Shown in pieces: positions 45,586 through 57,732 of a DNA stretch of 64,000 nt; within the stretch, counting starts at the first letter, position 1; each line of letters opens with the position of its first letter. The notes below the pieces were generated by a model that did not search any database, was not told where the DNA came from, and saw only the letters and a list, made by a program, of their open reading frames with translations. Made by a program: the position numbers and the translations under genes. Origin of the DNA: Ricinus communis (lineage: Eukaryota > Streptophyta > Magnoliopsida > Malpighiales > Euphorbiaceae); NCBI RefSeq assembly GCF_019578655.1, contig NC_063257.1, positions 12,958,001-13,022,000 on the forward strand, written 5' to 3'.

Positions 45586-47190
45586 ATTATATGAACACTT
45601 GGACAATCGATCTAGTATCTGTATACCAAACCCATTTATAATAATTAAACTCGAAAATAAACTAAGAAATATTAATGAAAACAAAAATTAGAAATTAAAA
45701 TAATATAATAAAGAAAAAATTATAAAATCGAAAGTAATAATATCTAAAATTAAAAGTTCAACATTTTAATACAATTCAAGTATAAATTTTTTTTTTACAT
45801 AAAATATTAGGATATTTTACAAAAATACCTTAAAATTGCCAAAGATATCATCTTTATTGTCAAAAATAACTTTTTCACAAAAACTGTAAATTGAAAATTT
45901 AATTTAAAGATATAGTAGTATATCATTTTTGTTTACAAAATAGTATATGTTATTAGCAAATTAATAAGCATTTTATAACTTTTATAGTATTTAGTTTTTT
46001 GATATATGTTTAATATATATTTTGTATATATTTAGTATCAATTCGATATACATGATATCTAAAACTACTTTTTTAGTATCCATTTAATGTATTAGTATAT
46101 GTTTTGTATGTAGTAGGTAAACATTTGGGATATGATTATTATCTAAAACTATTTTTAGTATCTATTTCAAAAATTTGAGTATATGGTTAATATATATTAG
46201 ATATATAGTTAATATCTGAAATTAACTTTTAAAATCTATTTTGGATTTTTGGTATCAATTTCACAATATCCTAGTATCTATTTAACATATAACTATTATC
46301 TGAAACTTATATATATATATATTTGTGTCAAATTGACTAATTATTTTAATATATTTATGTATGTTCTATTTTTTCGAACTTGATTTTTATATTTGTTTTG
46401 ATGTTTATTTTGATATAATTTAATTAATAAATGCTATTAGATTGTATTTAAAAATTAAATAAAAATATATCTTTAAAAATAAATATGTTTAGACCCAATA
46501 AAATTTTATTTTCGGTTGCGCCCATGAATTTTGTGAAAATATGATTTTATTGTTTAATTAGACTTAAAAATTTATATACAAGTGTGTTACTGTAGCAAAT
46601 TTAATTTATCTAGAATGACTTTAACAACAATTTGTTACTGTAGTCAAATTGTCATTTCGGTCCCTCTCCCACGCTCTCTCTCCGCGACGGCTCCTCCCTT
46701 GTTATTCACTGCATGCTACCATACTTTTGCCAATTTCTCTTCTTGACTCGCAAGCCTTCCGCTGCTATTTATTTCACTAGAAACGATTGGTTAATGATGA
46801 AATAAGGCAGATAAACTTCCACCATTACTGCCAATATTGATTCGCCGAGCTGCGATATCTTCTCACCGATCTGATGCTGATAATGGGTCATTGAACCCTA
46901 AAAAAACTCCTGAACTGAGCTAGCTGGCCTCCAGTGTTGCCTCTTTGACGGTGAATGAAAAATCATCCGAAAAAATCATTAAAATGAAAAGAAAAATCAC
47001 AATATAAATGGTATACTTTATAATTATAGATGTATAACAAAAGGATACATTATAAATGATTTTTTTTCCAAAAAATACAATACATATGTGATTTTCTTAA
47101 AATAATATTCCAAATCATCAAAAGATCAGATACAAATTAGAAGCAATATCTAATATTTGAATTCCATATAGCTTCCAACTTCAAATTCAA
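45586..47190. other. Intergenic DNA
   Basis: AT-rich. It holds an imperfect tandem array (45985-46310) and a GC-richer patch (46625-46960) with gtccctctcccacgctctctctccgcg, which could be a fragment of a gene leader or exon; no frame is convincing. Confidence 0.5.
45985..46310. repeat. Imperfect tandem repeat, unit roughly 80-95 bp
   Basis: The block tatctaaaact...tagtatc.attt recurs near 46050, 46141, 46212 and 46295, each with ttgagtatatg- or tagtatatg-like spacers. Strongly diverged and non-coding. Confidence 0.5.
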
Positions 47191-47198
47191 TGAAAACT

Positions 47199-48180
47199 TT
47201 AAACTATCACAAATCTGACATTTAATAGACGAAGAAGAAGGCAGTATGCCCAGAATGAAAGACTGCATATTTGGCGTTCAGCAATATTGGCGAGGGCGCG
47301 CTTAATTTCGAAAAGATTGGGAATTATAGAAGTGACCAGAATTATAATAAGGATTTCTACCTCTTGGTTGTTGATAACGATCGCCCCTTTGGAAATTGCC
47401 ATGAAAGGATCGATTTGAATAGCCACCACGACCTTGAGATCATGAAACTGTCATAGCTTGATTAGAAAAAGAGCCATTAGTATCTTGTTGCAGGCGAGAT
47501 TCATGTGCTAAAAGAAAGGAGCGCAGTTCCAAGAAGGAAGGCGAAGGTTTGCAAACGGTCACCACTGTCACAACATCTGAATAATCAGAAATAAGCCTCA
47601 TGAAACGTGTAAATTAACATCATCGTCGTCAACTGTAGATTTGATAAATTGGAGATATTCGGCCATGGAATGAGTTCCTTTGGGCTTGATTGAAAACCCT
47701 CTTTAATTGCATATATTTTGCATTGGCATGATCATGGAAGAGTTTTTCAATTTCTGCCCAAGTGTCTCTAGCCGAAAGCCTTCTCCTGGGATGTAAAACG
47801 TGTTTCAAAATATCAGGGGAGATGCTAGCATGTAGCCAAAATATGATAGTGTGATCAATCTGCAATCAAAGAATGTAGGTTGGATTCATCTAGTAGTTTC
47901 ACCAGAAACAATAATTGGAGGTGGTGGATCTATTATAGCATCAATACAATTATAGAGTTCATAACAATGAGCGATAGTAATGAAGAGAGTCTGCCACAGG
48001 AGAAAGTTTTTGAAGTCAAGAACAAGAGAGATGTGATTCTTGATGTTACTAACATGGAAAACAGAGTGAGAAGAGGGTAGGATGGAAGATTGAACCGATA
48101 TCTCAAAGGTGGAAAGAGTAGCAAAAGCTGAAGAAACAAGAGGCAAAAGAAGTAGCAAAATTGGTTGACATCTTGGAAAA
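47199..48180 (-). pseudogene. Copia-type retrotransposon gag remnant
   Basis: Read on the minus strand from about 48150 down, it has the copia gag (UBN2) pattern in order: NFLLWQTLF...CYELYNCIDA...PPPPIIVSG (48080-47890), then IDHTIIFWLHASISPDIL, SARDTWAEIEKLFHDHANAKYMQLKR (about 47860-47700). A tail rich in Arg, Gln and Asn follows (FQRGDRYQQPRGRNPYYNSG, near 47390-47310). Frame changes and stops are spread through it. No protease, integrase or reverse transcriptase follows, so it is a truncated or deleted copy. Confidence 0.75.
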
Positions 48181-48204
48181 GAAAAAGAAAAATTGTCTTG
48201 TTAG

Positions 48205-48350
48205 ATGATAGGCTCTAATAGCATAAAGAAATGTGATTCACGACAACCATTAGCATATGGTTGCACCCATATTTATATTAGAGTAGAGTTGCAGTCATAT
48301 ATGATTACATATGAATTTACAATTATATCCTCTGTTAATAATACAATAGT
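48205..48350 (-). mobile_element. Decayed primer site and LTR edge of the copia remnant
   Basis: On the minus strand, TGCTATTAGAGCC (about 48212-48224) differs at two bases from the initiator-Met-tRNA primer site TGGTATCAGAGCC used by copia elements and sits just upstream of gag as expected. The AT-rich sequence to about 48350 is then the likely end of the 5' LTR. Confidence 0.5.
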
Positions 48351-48566
48351 CAAATAATAAAGTTATGAATTATTAAGTTTTAATGCTACATTATTATATT
48401 AGACACGAGTAATATAATAATGATTGTTGATTAAAATAAAAATAAATTAACTATTGCGATTCAAATTTTTTATCATTATTTGTAATTTTGTTGCATTTTC
48501 ATTATCTAAAATAAACTCATACTTAAAGTTGTTAGAAATGAAACAACCTCATAATGTTCTTATACT

Positions 48567-48857
48567 AGGAGTCTGGACCGTGTCTCAGTCCCAATGTGGC
48601 TGATCATGCTCTCGGACCAGCTACTGATCATCGCCTTGGTGAGCTATTGCCTCACCAACTAGCTAATCGGACGAGAGTCCCTCCTCTCAGCCTATGGGGT
48701 ATTAACAACCGTTTTCAATTATTGTTCCTCTTCCAAAAGCAGGTTCTTATGCGTTACTCATCCGTCTGCCACTGGAAACACCACTTCCCATCCAACTTGC
48801 ATGTGTTAAGCATTGTCGCCAGCGTTCATCTTGAGCCAGGATCGAACTCTTTATGCG
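48567..48857 (-). pseudogene. Nuclear plastid DNA insert (NUPT): 5' end of plastid 16S rRNA
   Basis: On the minus strand it reads agagttcgatcctggctcaagatgaacgctgg-like sequence, then the V1-V2 region (ctaactagttggtgaggcaatag-type and tgatcagtagctggtccgag words) to the conserved ggactcc block. GTTCGATCC in place of GTTTGATCC is typical of plastids. It covers about the first 320 rRNA bases and lacks a stretch of roughly 20-30 near 48683. Most differences from the plastid gene as I know it are C to T or G to A. It is a dead fragment, not a functional rRNA gene. Confidence 0.9.
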
Positions 48858-49845
48858 TGTCTTAATTCTCAAATTAAATATTTTTCTAAAGTTGTTGAAC
48901 ATGCTAATATATTGGATGATTATAGTATGTGTACTTTCCTTACTAGAAGTAGTATAATATATAGTGTCAACAATACACAAATTTAATGTTTAATAAAGGA
49001 GATCCACATAGACATGAGATTCAAAAGGTAGCTATACAGGTGATGATACATCAAGTTGTTGGGGTTGGTATTATTTATTTATTTCTTCATGCTAACTGCA
49101 ATTGCATTGCAAATGCTAAATAAAGATGTTAGTTTTACATAATCATGACTCTCATGATAACATGCAAATAAAATATAAAAAAATCAACACATTTTATTCA
49201 ATATGTATATTTCTTTTAAAAAATCTAAAATGTAAACTTCCACTTGAGTATTTTAAAAGATTTGATAAATATGTGGAAAATGTTGACCACAAAAGTGATG
49301 GATGTAATGGGTGTTACCATATTACTAGTGAGAAAGAATTCACTCTCTTTATATATGTCTAATGTAAAATTTGGTTATATATATTAAATTTATTGATAGT
49401 ATTATTAAAAGAGAAAAGTTTAGGGTTTTGTGATGGGATAATGACATATGATGTTACTATCAATATAATAAATATATCAATTAGTAAATTGCTTTTTAAA
49501 TTAAACAATTTTACTAATCTCCAAGAGTAGCTATTTCTTTTTATTTAATTGTGGAGCTTTAATATAATAATAACTTCATTAAAATATTTTAAAATCCTAT
49601 TTATAATAATATCTAACATGTAATATTATTTTTGAAGACTAGGAGAATTGTATAACTTTTAATCTTAAAACAGGATAAATAATTTTTAATAAATTATTAC
49701 ATTACAGTTTTTAATTTTCATGAAATACATAGTTGCTACAATAAATATGTCGGCCGTAACCAAAATTGTAATGAATTGAAACCATAAATTACTTTCAAAC
49801 AATTTGACTCTCAATCGTAAACTAAACTTTTTATATATCGGCGGA
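48858..49845. other. Intergenic DNA
   Basis: AT-rich, with no conserved frame. An open frame at 49126-49362 has no recognisable family. Confidence 0.5.
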
Positions 49846-49979
49846 TTTAATATTCAACATCTCTATAAACCTTGAATCGACAATTTAGAATCGGTTACCT
49901 GTCAATTGAGGCCCTTGGCCAGGTCTACTTTCACTGAAGATCTAGATTGCAATCTAGTTAAACCCATGTGGGTAGTGTT

Positions 49980-51570
49980 CTAAATCAAGGTGTCGCAAGC
50001 TATTTAAAGCTCGGATCAATAAAAAATTTATTCGTAGTCGTCCATTAATTTAAACAAAACGAGTTCGAGTTCAAATCCGTATTCAATAATTTTATCAAGC
50101 CGAGCTCTAGCTTGTAAGAGTTTGGTTCATTAGCTCGTGAACTTGCTCGTTTACTAGCTCGCAAACAGATTTGCAAACAGGTCCGTGGGCTTGAGTTCGT
50201 ACTTGGTTTGTTTACAAAGCTCACAAACATATTAGTAATCTAACTTGTTTATAAAGTTCGTGAACATACTCATTTATAAGCTCGACATGCAGGCTCATGA
50301 GCAAGCTCGTTTATAGACTTGAGCTTGAGTTCAAAATAATAATAGTAATAATAATATAACTACAATATTTAAATGAAGCTATTAGTAAGAATAATTTAGA
50401 CAACAAAAAGTGCAACAAAAATAATAAATTATAGACAAATATATTCTATAAACAATTTAATAAAATGAGTATTTCTCAAATTAAATAAAATAAAGTTGAC
50501 TCATTATTATAAATTCTATTTAACTTATAAAATATTATATATTATAAAATTTAATTATATTTTTACGATAGTAGAAATATTCTAAATGTATTATCTAATT
50601 ATATTAATTTAATAAAAAATTATTTATTATTAAAATCTTAATTAGTATATAATAGGTCATGACTAATCAAGTACTAGCACAGAAAAAAATTAAACATTAT
50701 GACTAAATAAATATTGTCAGCTTTATATATATCTTAACATTAATACAAAGTATCTTCTTTCCAATCTCATGCTCTTCAGTTCTTAGATATTTTATATTTA
50801 TCCAACTCAAATTTTGGAGTCAATAGAATAGAACGTCGGTGTTCGATCATATGATTTCTTTGAAAAAATATTAATTTAATTAAAATTTTAGATTAAATTT
50901 ATATTTATATTTATAAATAGTAATCAAATTGAAAACTAAGCTAAAATAAATGAAGACCGTGAATTTATATAAGTTAATATATTATTATTAAAAAATTTTA
51001 GCTACTTTACAATATCACACTTTGACTATTTTATATTTTAAATTTCATAAATCTTATTTATTAAAAAGTGAATGCCACTAGAAAGAAAATTATAGAGCTA
51101 ATTTATATGCTCTTTTAAGTTAACACATACTTATGATATGTTTTGTATAACCTTCATGCAATTTTTATGCATTGTTAGTTTTTACTTTCATCATTCGTGT
51201 TATTTTAATAATATATTTTTTATATATATATTATTATTTTCTAGACATTGATTTGTATATTTTATTTTTTAAAGTTTTTTTTACTAAATTTGATATTTTT
51301 ATTATTATTTACTATATTTTTAGATATTGCTGTTGATTAATTTAACTATTAAAAAATATTTAACTAATCCGAGTTTGAGGTCGAACTTGAATTGTGCTTA
51401 AAGAGCTCAAACTAAAACTTTTTTTTATTACGTAACTATTTAACAAATTAAATCCAAATCGAGCTAAGCTATTCATTTAACCAGCTCGAGCTATTTGTAA
51501 ATTTAATTATTTTTAAATAAATCAAACTCAAATTTTATTATAAAAGCCGAACACAAACCTCTACTAAAAT
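49980..51570. mobile_element. Putative element with AGCTCG/GAGCTC-rich ends
   Basis: Both ends are dense in agctcg, gagctc, gagttcgagttc and similar words (49990-50335 and 51360-51560), while the centre (50340-51355) is plain AT-rich DNA. Arrays of this kind recur in plant genomes as interspersed repeats, but I cannot name the family. No coding frame or target duplication was found. Confidence 0.4.
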
Positions 51571-52028
51571 TAAACAATCTAAATCTGAATTTATTGATAT
51601 CCGCTGGGTTGGATTACAGCCCCCACCGGTGGAGAATCCTATCATCAGCCATTAAATGTGGAAACTTCTTTTACCTAATATTAATGCTGTAGAACGATGA
51701 AACAAAAGTCTATGCTGTGCACCAACTAAAAGTAAAGTCAAGTCTATCCTCACTCATTAAAACTGTTAAAAACCTTAGTACTGCTTTTGACACGTCAACG
51801 GGCAACCAGCAACTTGGGGATATTTTTTTATTCTTTCCATGGCAACTTGAAGTGCTCTCTCACTCTGCTCTGCTCCCTTCCCCCCCACGCCTCCTCCTCC
51901 ATCCTCCTCTTCTTAAAACAGTGCAAAACTCGGACCCACTCCCTACGACAAAACAAATAAGTAAGTAACAGTGAGCAAAGCCAAAAACCAAAAATATTCA
52001 AAGATTTTTCAAAGTCACTTTCTCTCTT
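51571..52028 (+). promoter_or_regulatory. Upstream region of the CRF gene
   Basis: Includes caccggtg (51629) and a C-rich stretch (51868-51910). No motif is assigned with confidence. Confidence 0.35.
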
Positions 52029-52036
52029 TATAAATA
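52029..52036 (+). promoter_or_regulatory. TATA box of the CRF gene
   Basis: TATAAATA, followed about 30 bases later by CT-rich leader sequence (ctcttccctcatttt) typical of plant transcription starts. Confidence 0.7.
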
Positions 52037-52280
52037 CGCTCTTCTTCTCTCACTCTTCCCCTCATTTTCTTTCATCCTTCTTTTCTCTGATCCTCTGAGC
52101 TTAATAGAAAAGAAAAAATCAGTTTCTTTCCCGCCAAAATTCCGACACCTTTCTGATTTATACTCTCAGTGCTGCTGCCCCGCCCCTCTTTTTCCTTTTT
52201 TCTTTTCTTTTTCTTTTCCTACTTTCTTTATAAAATCCTCAGTTACCTCATATCCAAAGCTAACGAAACACAGTTAACAA

Positions 52281-52333
52281 CTTTCTTTCTTTCGTTTTTT
52301 CTTTCTTTCTTTCTTCTTCTTCTTCTTCTTCTT
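52281..52333 (+). repeat. CTTT/CTT microsatellites in the CRF leader
   Basis: Runs of ttct, tttc and ttc units in the predicted 5' UTR; pyrimidine-rich leaders are common in plants. Confidence 0.85.
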
Positions 52334-52384
52334 CATTTCTCAGTTCAGGAAAAGCTACTCTACTGAACTGAACTGAATTGATTG

Positions 52385-52408
52385 ATGATCCCGTTTACGC
52401 GTTTTTAG
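52385..52408 (+). promoter_or_regulatory. Short upstream ORF in the CRF leader (7 codons)
   Basis: ATG at 52385, stop TAG at 52406, product MIPFTRF. It ends 85 bases before the main start, so reinitiation is possible. It could tune translation of this regulatory gene. Confidence 0.5.
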
Positions 52409-52493
52409 CCTCTGTTTATATTCTGTTGACGACCCACTTCATCTTCTTCTACCCGCTCTTTTGCTCTGTACTTATTCACTGTGCAAATACTCC

Positions 52494-53273
52494 ATGTCCG
52501 TACAATCAACCCCCCATAGCCGAAGAAGAAGAGTGGTCAGAATCATGTTCAGCGACCCCTATGCTACTGATTCCTCTAGTGATGATGATCAGCATGATCG
52601 TGATGATGATCAGCATGATCATGATGAAGATATACAAACAGAAAATCAACGACAACTCAAACGAAAGGGACCGAAGAAGCATGTGACCCAACTTACCTTT
52701 GATTCAATACCCTCGGTCTCAACAACAGTACCCTCTCATGATGAATACAAACACCGAGAAATCTTAACCAGAAGGAGACCTCCAACAGCTCCGGGCTCTG
52801 ACGTCGCTCACCGGAAGAAGAAGTTCCGAGGCGTTCGCCAGAGACCTTGGGGGAGATGGGCTGCCGAGATTCGTGACCCGGCCCGACGCAAACGGGTTTG
52901 GCTCGGCACCTTTGATACTGCTGAAGAAGCTGCTACTGTCTACGACAGAGCTGCAGTGAAGCTAAAAGGTGTTAACGCCGTTACCAACTTTCCTAACACC
53001 GTCATCACGGAAAAGGTTCTATTAAGAGACAATAGCAGTAATATCTGTGATTCCTCCTCCTGCGACTCTCCACCAAGCGCTGTTACGTCCTCGCCGACGT
53101 CAGTTCTTCGTTTTGATGAGTTAACGCCGTTTGATTGTTTCGGTTACGACACGTTTGGATTAGAGGAGCTTCCGATGCCGTTACATCCAGCCGATTTTAT
53201 TTTGTCGGGCAAACAATTCAGCGGCGAGGAATTCGTTGACCTCGACGATTTCTTAGTCGACGTTATATCATAA
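52494..53273 (+). CDS. AP2/ERF transcription factor, cytokinin response factor (group VI) type
   Basis: Single exon, 259 residues. The N-terminus has the CRF domain ([21 protein letters not shown], about 10-30), where known CRFs have (K/R)-rich VRV..DPDATDSSSD. An acidic, His/Asp-rich repeat follows (31-48). The AP2 domain spans about 111-167 ([19 protein letters not shown], then [14 protein letters not shown]), with the Ala and Asp positions typical of ERF-type binding to GCC-box [12 protein letters not shown] motif near 200-207 matches the group VI SPxSVL phosphosite, and the acidic, hydrophobic C-terminus suits transactivation. CRFs act in the nucleus in cytokinin and stress responses. ATG 52494 is chosen because it directly precedes the CRF domain; the next in-frame ATG (52548) would lose part of it. 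Which CRF orthologue this is cannot be told. Confidence 0.93.
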   Translation: MSVQSTPHSRRRRVVRIMFSDPYATDSSSDDDQHDRDDDQHDHDEDIQTENQRQLKRKGPKKHVTQLTFDSIPSVSTTVPSHDEYKHREILTRRRPPTAPGSDVAHRKKKFRGVRQRPWGRWAAEIRDPARRKRVWLGTFDTAEEAATVYDRAAVKLKGVNAVTNFPNTVITEKVLLRDNSSNICDSSSCDSPPSAVTSSPTSVLRFDELTPFDCFGYDTFGLEELPMPLHPADFILSGKQFSGEEFVDLDDFLVDVIS

Positions 53274-53836
53274 TTATTATTATCAAAAGACCCACATGTC
53301 TTCCGTCTAGTAATTTTTGACAAGTTTGGTGGGTGTTTGGTAATTTGGCCTTCCAATGTGATGAGTTAGCGCTATACTATTCGTTGTAGTGGGGTAAGGG
53401 CCAAGTTTAACTGAATTACGGAATTACCCTCGCGGTGGATGGTTTGATTAGTCAAACTACGGAGTGCAAATTAAAGTGGAGTATTATCCGATTATGGAAG
53501 ATTATCTTATGTGGCGATTTTGTCACCCTCGTGTAATTAACAAAATTGTTAATTATTGAAATTAATTTGTAATTTGTCCTCTTATCTATATTTAGCAATT
53601 TAAAGTATTGCTATTTACAAAAGAAAAATTTGTTAGTCCATCTACTTTGATTTTTTAGTGATAAGAACGTGAAATATAAGTGAAATGGTTAAAATATCTA
53701 ATTCAATTTAATTTTGATGTTTTTACAATAAAAGATATTAAATATTTTATTTATTTTATCTCAATTGTTTACCATCTAATATAGTATATAATATTCATAT
53801 AAAATTATGCCTTAACTTATATATATTATATTATAT

Positions 53837-53873
<37 letters not shown>

Positions 53874-54854
53874 TATGAGTAACGGTAAAGTTGTATCATG
53901 CATTAAAATTGTTGACATGGTACTGTTAAAAATACCTAAAATTTGGTCAAGTACTAAAATTGTTGATATGACATTATTAAATTGATAATTGATGCATAAT
54001 GGTCTAATTAATATCACCTCAAACAAGTTATGAGTTGGCAAAGACACAAAATCGCCCATAATAATAGGCAAATTGCCAAATATATGAAGTCTGATACGTG
54101 TGGTTATTTATCACATTTCCTGGAACATAGGAAGTGATTAACTCACTACTTGGGATGGTAATTGTGCAAACTTTCCTAAGGACTTGGATCCGAAGAAAAT
54201 CACTCAAAATACCCCAAGACACCTTACGGATAAGATATATTTATATTTTATATAAATTTAAAAAAATTTCTGACATGTGTGCTTATATTTTAATAAATAA
54301 AATTTTTATTTTGATATATATATTTATTTTTGACACATAAAATCTATATTTATATATTATTTTATAATTTTTATTAATTTATTGATAATAAATTATATTT
54401 CTAATTAAATACTTATTCTAATTTTAAAAATTAGTATTTTAATTATATTTGTAATAATAAATAACTAATAAATTAATTTTTTAATTAAATAATAGTTTTA
54501 ATTCTAAAAGTTACATTTTAGATTATATTTTTAATATTATATTCATTAACAAATTAATTTTTAAATTATATAATAATCTCTAATTCAAAAATAATAATAA
54601 TATCAATCATATTGATACTTTTAATTCATATAATATTAAAATTAATTATTAAATATTTTTAAAATAATTTTTATATTATTGCACTAATAAAATCTTAAGA
54701 TATTAAAGAAATTAAGAATACTTAAAAATATCTAATTTATTATTATTTTTAAAAATATTATAAATAAATAGAAATTTCTGTTAAATTTTATTAATAAATT
54801 TAATTTTATAATTAAAATAATAATAATGGTCGTGCATCGCATTTAAGGATGGTA
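53274..54854. other. CRF 3' UTR and intergenic DNA
   Basis: The gene's 3' UTR probably ends within about 300 bases of the stop. Beyond it is AT-rich DNA, including an AT-rich microsatellite at about 53820-53868. No further gene is supported. Confidence 0.5.
53820..53868. repeat. AT-rich microsatellite
   Basis: tatat and (TA)n runs, interrupted in the first half. Confidence 0.85.
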
Positions 54855-55425
54855 GTCAAGTATCCAATCCGACTGAACCATGATAGGATATATTCAGGAT
54901 AATAATAAACAGGTTTGGGACAAAATTTAATTTTACTACATGTGCCGGGTTCGGTTGGATTTGGATTTGAATCCGCGGATATCCGTTGTCCGAACTCTAT
55001 TATGTTAAATTTTATTACATTTTAAAAATTTAAAACATTATTTTAAATTTTCTAAATTTATGCTTGGATGTATTAATATATTAAATATTTAATGTGAATA
55101 TTTATATTTGATTAGTTTATATTTATATTTTTATATTAATTTTTATTAATATATTTAGAATTTTATTATTGTAAACAGATTTGGTAAACGGGTACCTATT
55201 TAATTATTCAAATATTTATATAAATAATAGGGTACCCGCTACCCATTTAAATATTTATAAATATATTTATTAGTTTTTCTAATTTAAATGGATTTTAATT
55301 GAGTTTGGATAGTATATGCAGGTACTTTTATCCAGATTTGGGACATATACAGGTAACAAACACAATTTTTTAAATGAATTTGGTATGGGTTCGAATTCAG
55401 ATATTTTTAAATAGTAATCGCACGA
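54855..55425 (+). repeat. Dispersed repeat, copy 3 of 3 (longest)
   Basis: Contains the whole of the shared sequence seen at 38129-38345 and more to the left (gttcggttggatttgg, ccgcggatatcc near 54950-54985). The gggtaccc words at 55191 and 55233 flank a short internal repeat. Confidence 0.6.
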
Positions 55426-56961
55426 GTAAATGACTAGTAATCGCATTGAGGAATCATGGAATCTTGAATTTAATCAAAATTTATGAATTTAAAATTCACG
55501 CACTTAATATTCATGAATCTTCAAAATTTTATTATTTAAATTAAATATAAAAATAATAAAATTTTGTTTAAAGTTAAGAATATTTTTTAAATAGATAAAT
55601 TTATTAGAAATAATATTAAAATAAAAAAAAAGTATTATAACAATCTATATTTTTTAAAAATAGTGAATTTTAATATTTGTAATTGAATGATTTAAAAATA
55701 AGAATTAATCTAATTAAATTAAAATTAAATTGATGGAACAATTGTAAAAATAAAACAAATTCAGCAGCCATTTATATATTTAACCATTAGAATTTAGATC
55801 AAGTATCTCATGCGTATAAGCAGGGGGGCGTGGCCAAGAAGCAGCCAGCTGACTGCCCGCTTTCCACTAGGACTTTCTTCGCTGTGTGAATAAGGTCCTT
55901 AGTATGGATGGGCATTGCGGGCGGGTCCCCAATAAGTCACGGGTCGAAGTTTTGAATGAAAAGAACCCAAGAAATGAATTTAAGAAAAAAGATAGGCACA
56001 TAGAAGGGTGGATGTGATGGGGTATTAATCTGGTGCGTGGGGTAAGTGATGGGATCTCCCTTGGGTATCACGCAATGAGTTGAAAAGGCAAACCAGATTT
56101 TTATTTGTTTCTTAAATTACTAATTATTATAATCATTATTGCTCTAAGAAAGAGACATGAAATTTACTTCTAAATAAAAAAATAAAAAGGAAGTTTTCAT
56201 GGCTTGGGATGGTTTCTTTGGTTCCTTGAACTTAGAATGATCTTTTCACTTGTGTAAAACACATCATTATATTATACTATATTATATTATTATTATTTTT
56301 TAATATATATTTAATTATTTAATCATTCTAATATTTTAATGTTTAATTTAATTATTTATATAAATTATATTTTTTAATAATATTTAGATACTTATAAGCA
56401 GTGAAAATTTACTTTAATTTCAATTGTTTGTAACTAATAAAAAAACTGTTTATTTTATTAACATTTTGTATTCTTATTACTTTTATTAAATTTATAGTTA
56501 GCATAAAAATAGAAATACCAGCAAAATAAAAATTAAAAGATTTGGGCTTCACTTATTGAATTTTGTTTTATTTGTTGGTCATGGTCTTGCTTTATTCTTT
56601 TCTTTGGTTGCTACTGTCAATAGTGACATTTGAGTGGCATTAGCTATATCCTATCTCATATACACTGGACAGCATTAACATTATTTAATTTTGAATTTTC
56701 AAACCATATGACACGTGTCTTAAACCAACAATCCATTTCGTCATTATGATGACGTTGGGCCTCCGTAGCTTCTTTTCCTATCTTCAAGTGTTCTTGAATG
56801 TTTTACAAAGAGCTGCGACATTGGTTTGAAACCGAATCCAACTAATTTTCTAATTAATATTATTAAAATCAATGTAAATATAAATAATTTTCTCCAAATT
56901 TAAAATTATATCTTTATTTATATATTTAATTGATAAACCAATTATATATCTAAATAATAAA

Positions 56962-56993
<32 letters not shown>

Positions 56994-57377
56994 CATTTTC
57001 TTATTTTATTATGATATATAATGTAACTAAATCTTTTTTTATAAATATTAAGCTATGAACAAATTCTATGATAATAAACCAATCAATAATTAATAGTAGA
57101 TATAGATAACTTTTAAAAATTATATATTTATGTTTCAAATGTATCTTCAATTTATATTATAATTTATTTTTACCACATATAATTGAAATACCTCTACTGT
57201 AATTTAATAAATTATATCATTCTTTTCAACTCGCAATTGAACCGTGGCATCGATTTATTTTTTTAATATATAACAGTGGCTTTAATTTATCAAAAGTGAA
57301 ACTAAACTAGAGAGAGAGTATTTGGTCGAGATGTTAGAAACTAGTTGTTAGCTATTCACACTCCACAACTCAACAAA
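55426..57377. other. Intergenic DNA with a GC-richer island
   Basis: The island at 55815-56090 (ggggggcgtggcc, gcgggcgggtcccc) stands out against AT-rich flanks but has no convincing frame or rRNA/tRNA match that I can see. A (TA)n run lies at 56968-56992. Confidence 0.5.
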
Positions 57378-57732
57378 GCCTATTTGGTAAGAATTTACAG
57401 GACGATAATTCAAAGGATTTAGTATATACCTAAATTATTAGTAAATTTAATTTTAATAAAATTTTTAATATTTGCACAATAATCTAAATATTTTTATGAT
57501 TGTATATTCAATACATATACACATAAATATTTATTTTTATAATATTTTTTCTCTTTTTATGAATCGTAATATTTTAATTTTTATAATTTTATTTATATAA
57601 TATAAAATAAATTATAATTTAAATATAATTTTACCAATATTGGTCATTTTACATACTAATAGCAATAACTCAAAAATATTTATGAAGTATTTATATAAAT
57701 CGGTTACTAGCTATCAGCTAAACCAAATAGGC
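57378..57732. mobile_element. hAT-like MITE candidate
   Basis: GCCTATTTGGT at 57378 is the exact inverse of accaaataggc at 57722-57732, spacing about 355 bp. Agctatcagct-type words near the right end are typical of hAT MITEs. Another such word block at 58376-58443 (ending acaaacag) suggests a second or longer element. Confidence 0.45.

Noticed and set aside
48567..48857. A working rRNA gene
   Set aside because: Only the first 320 or so bases are present, with a deletion and many changes.
48596..48980. Short proteins predicted over the plastid rRNA insert
   Set aside because: The sequence is 16S rRNA in reverse; its translation has no meaning.
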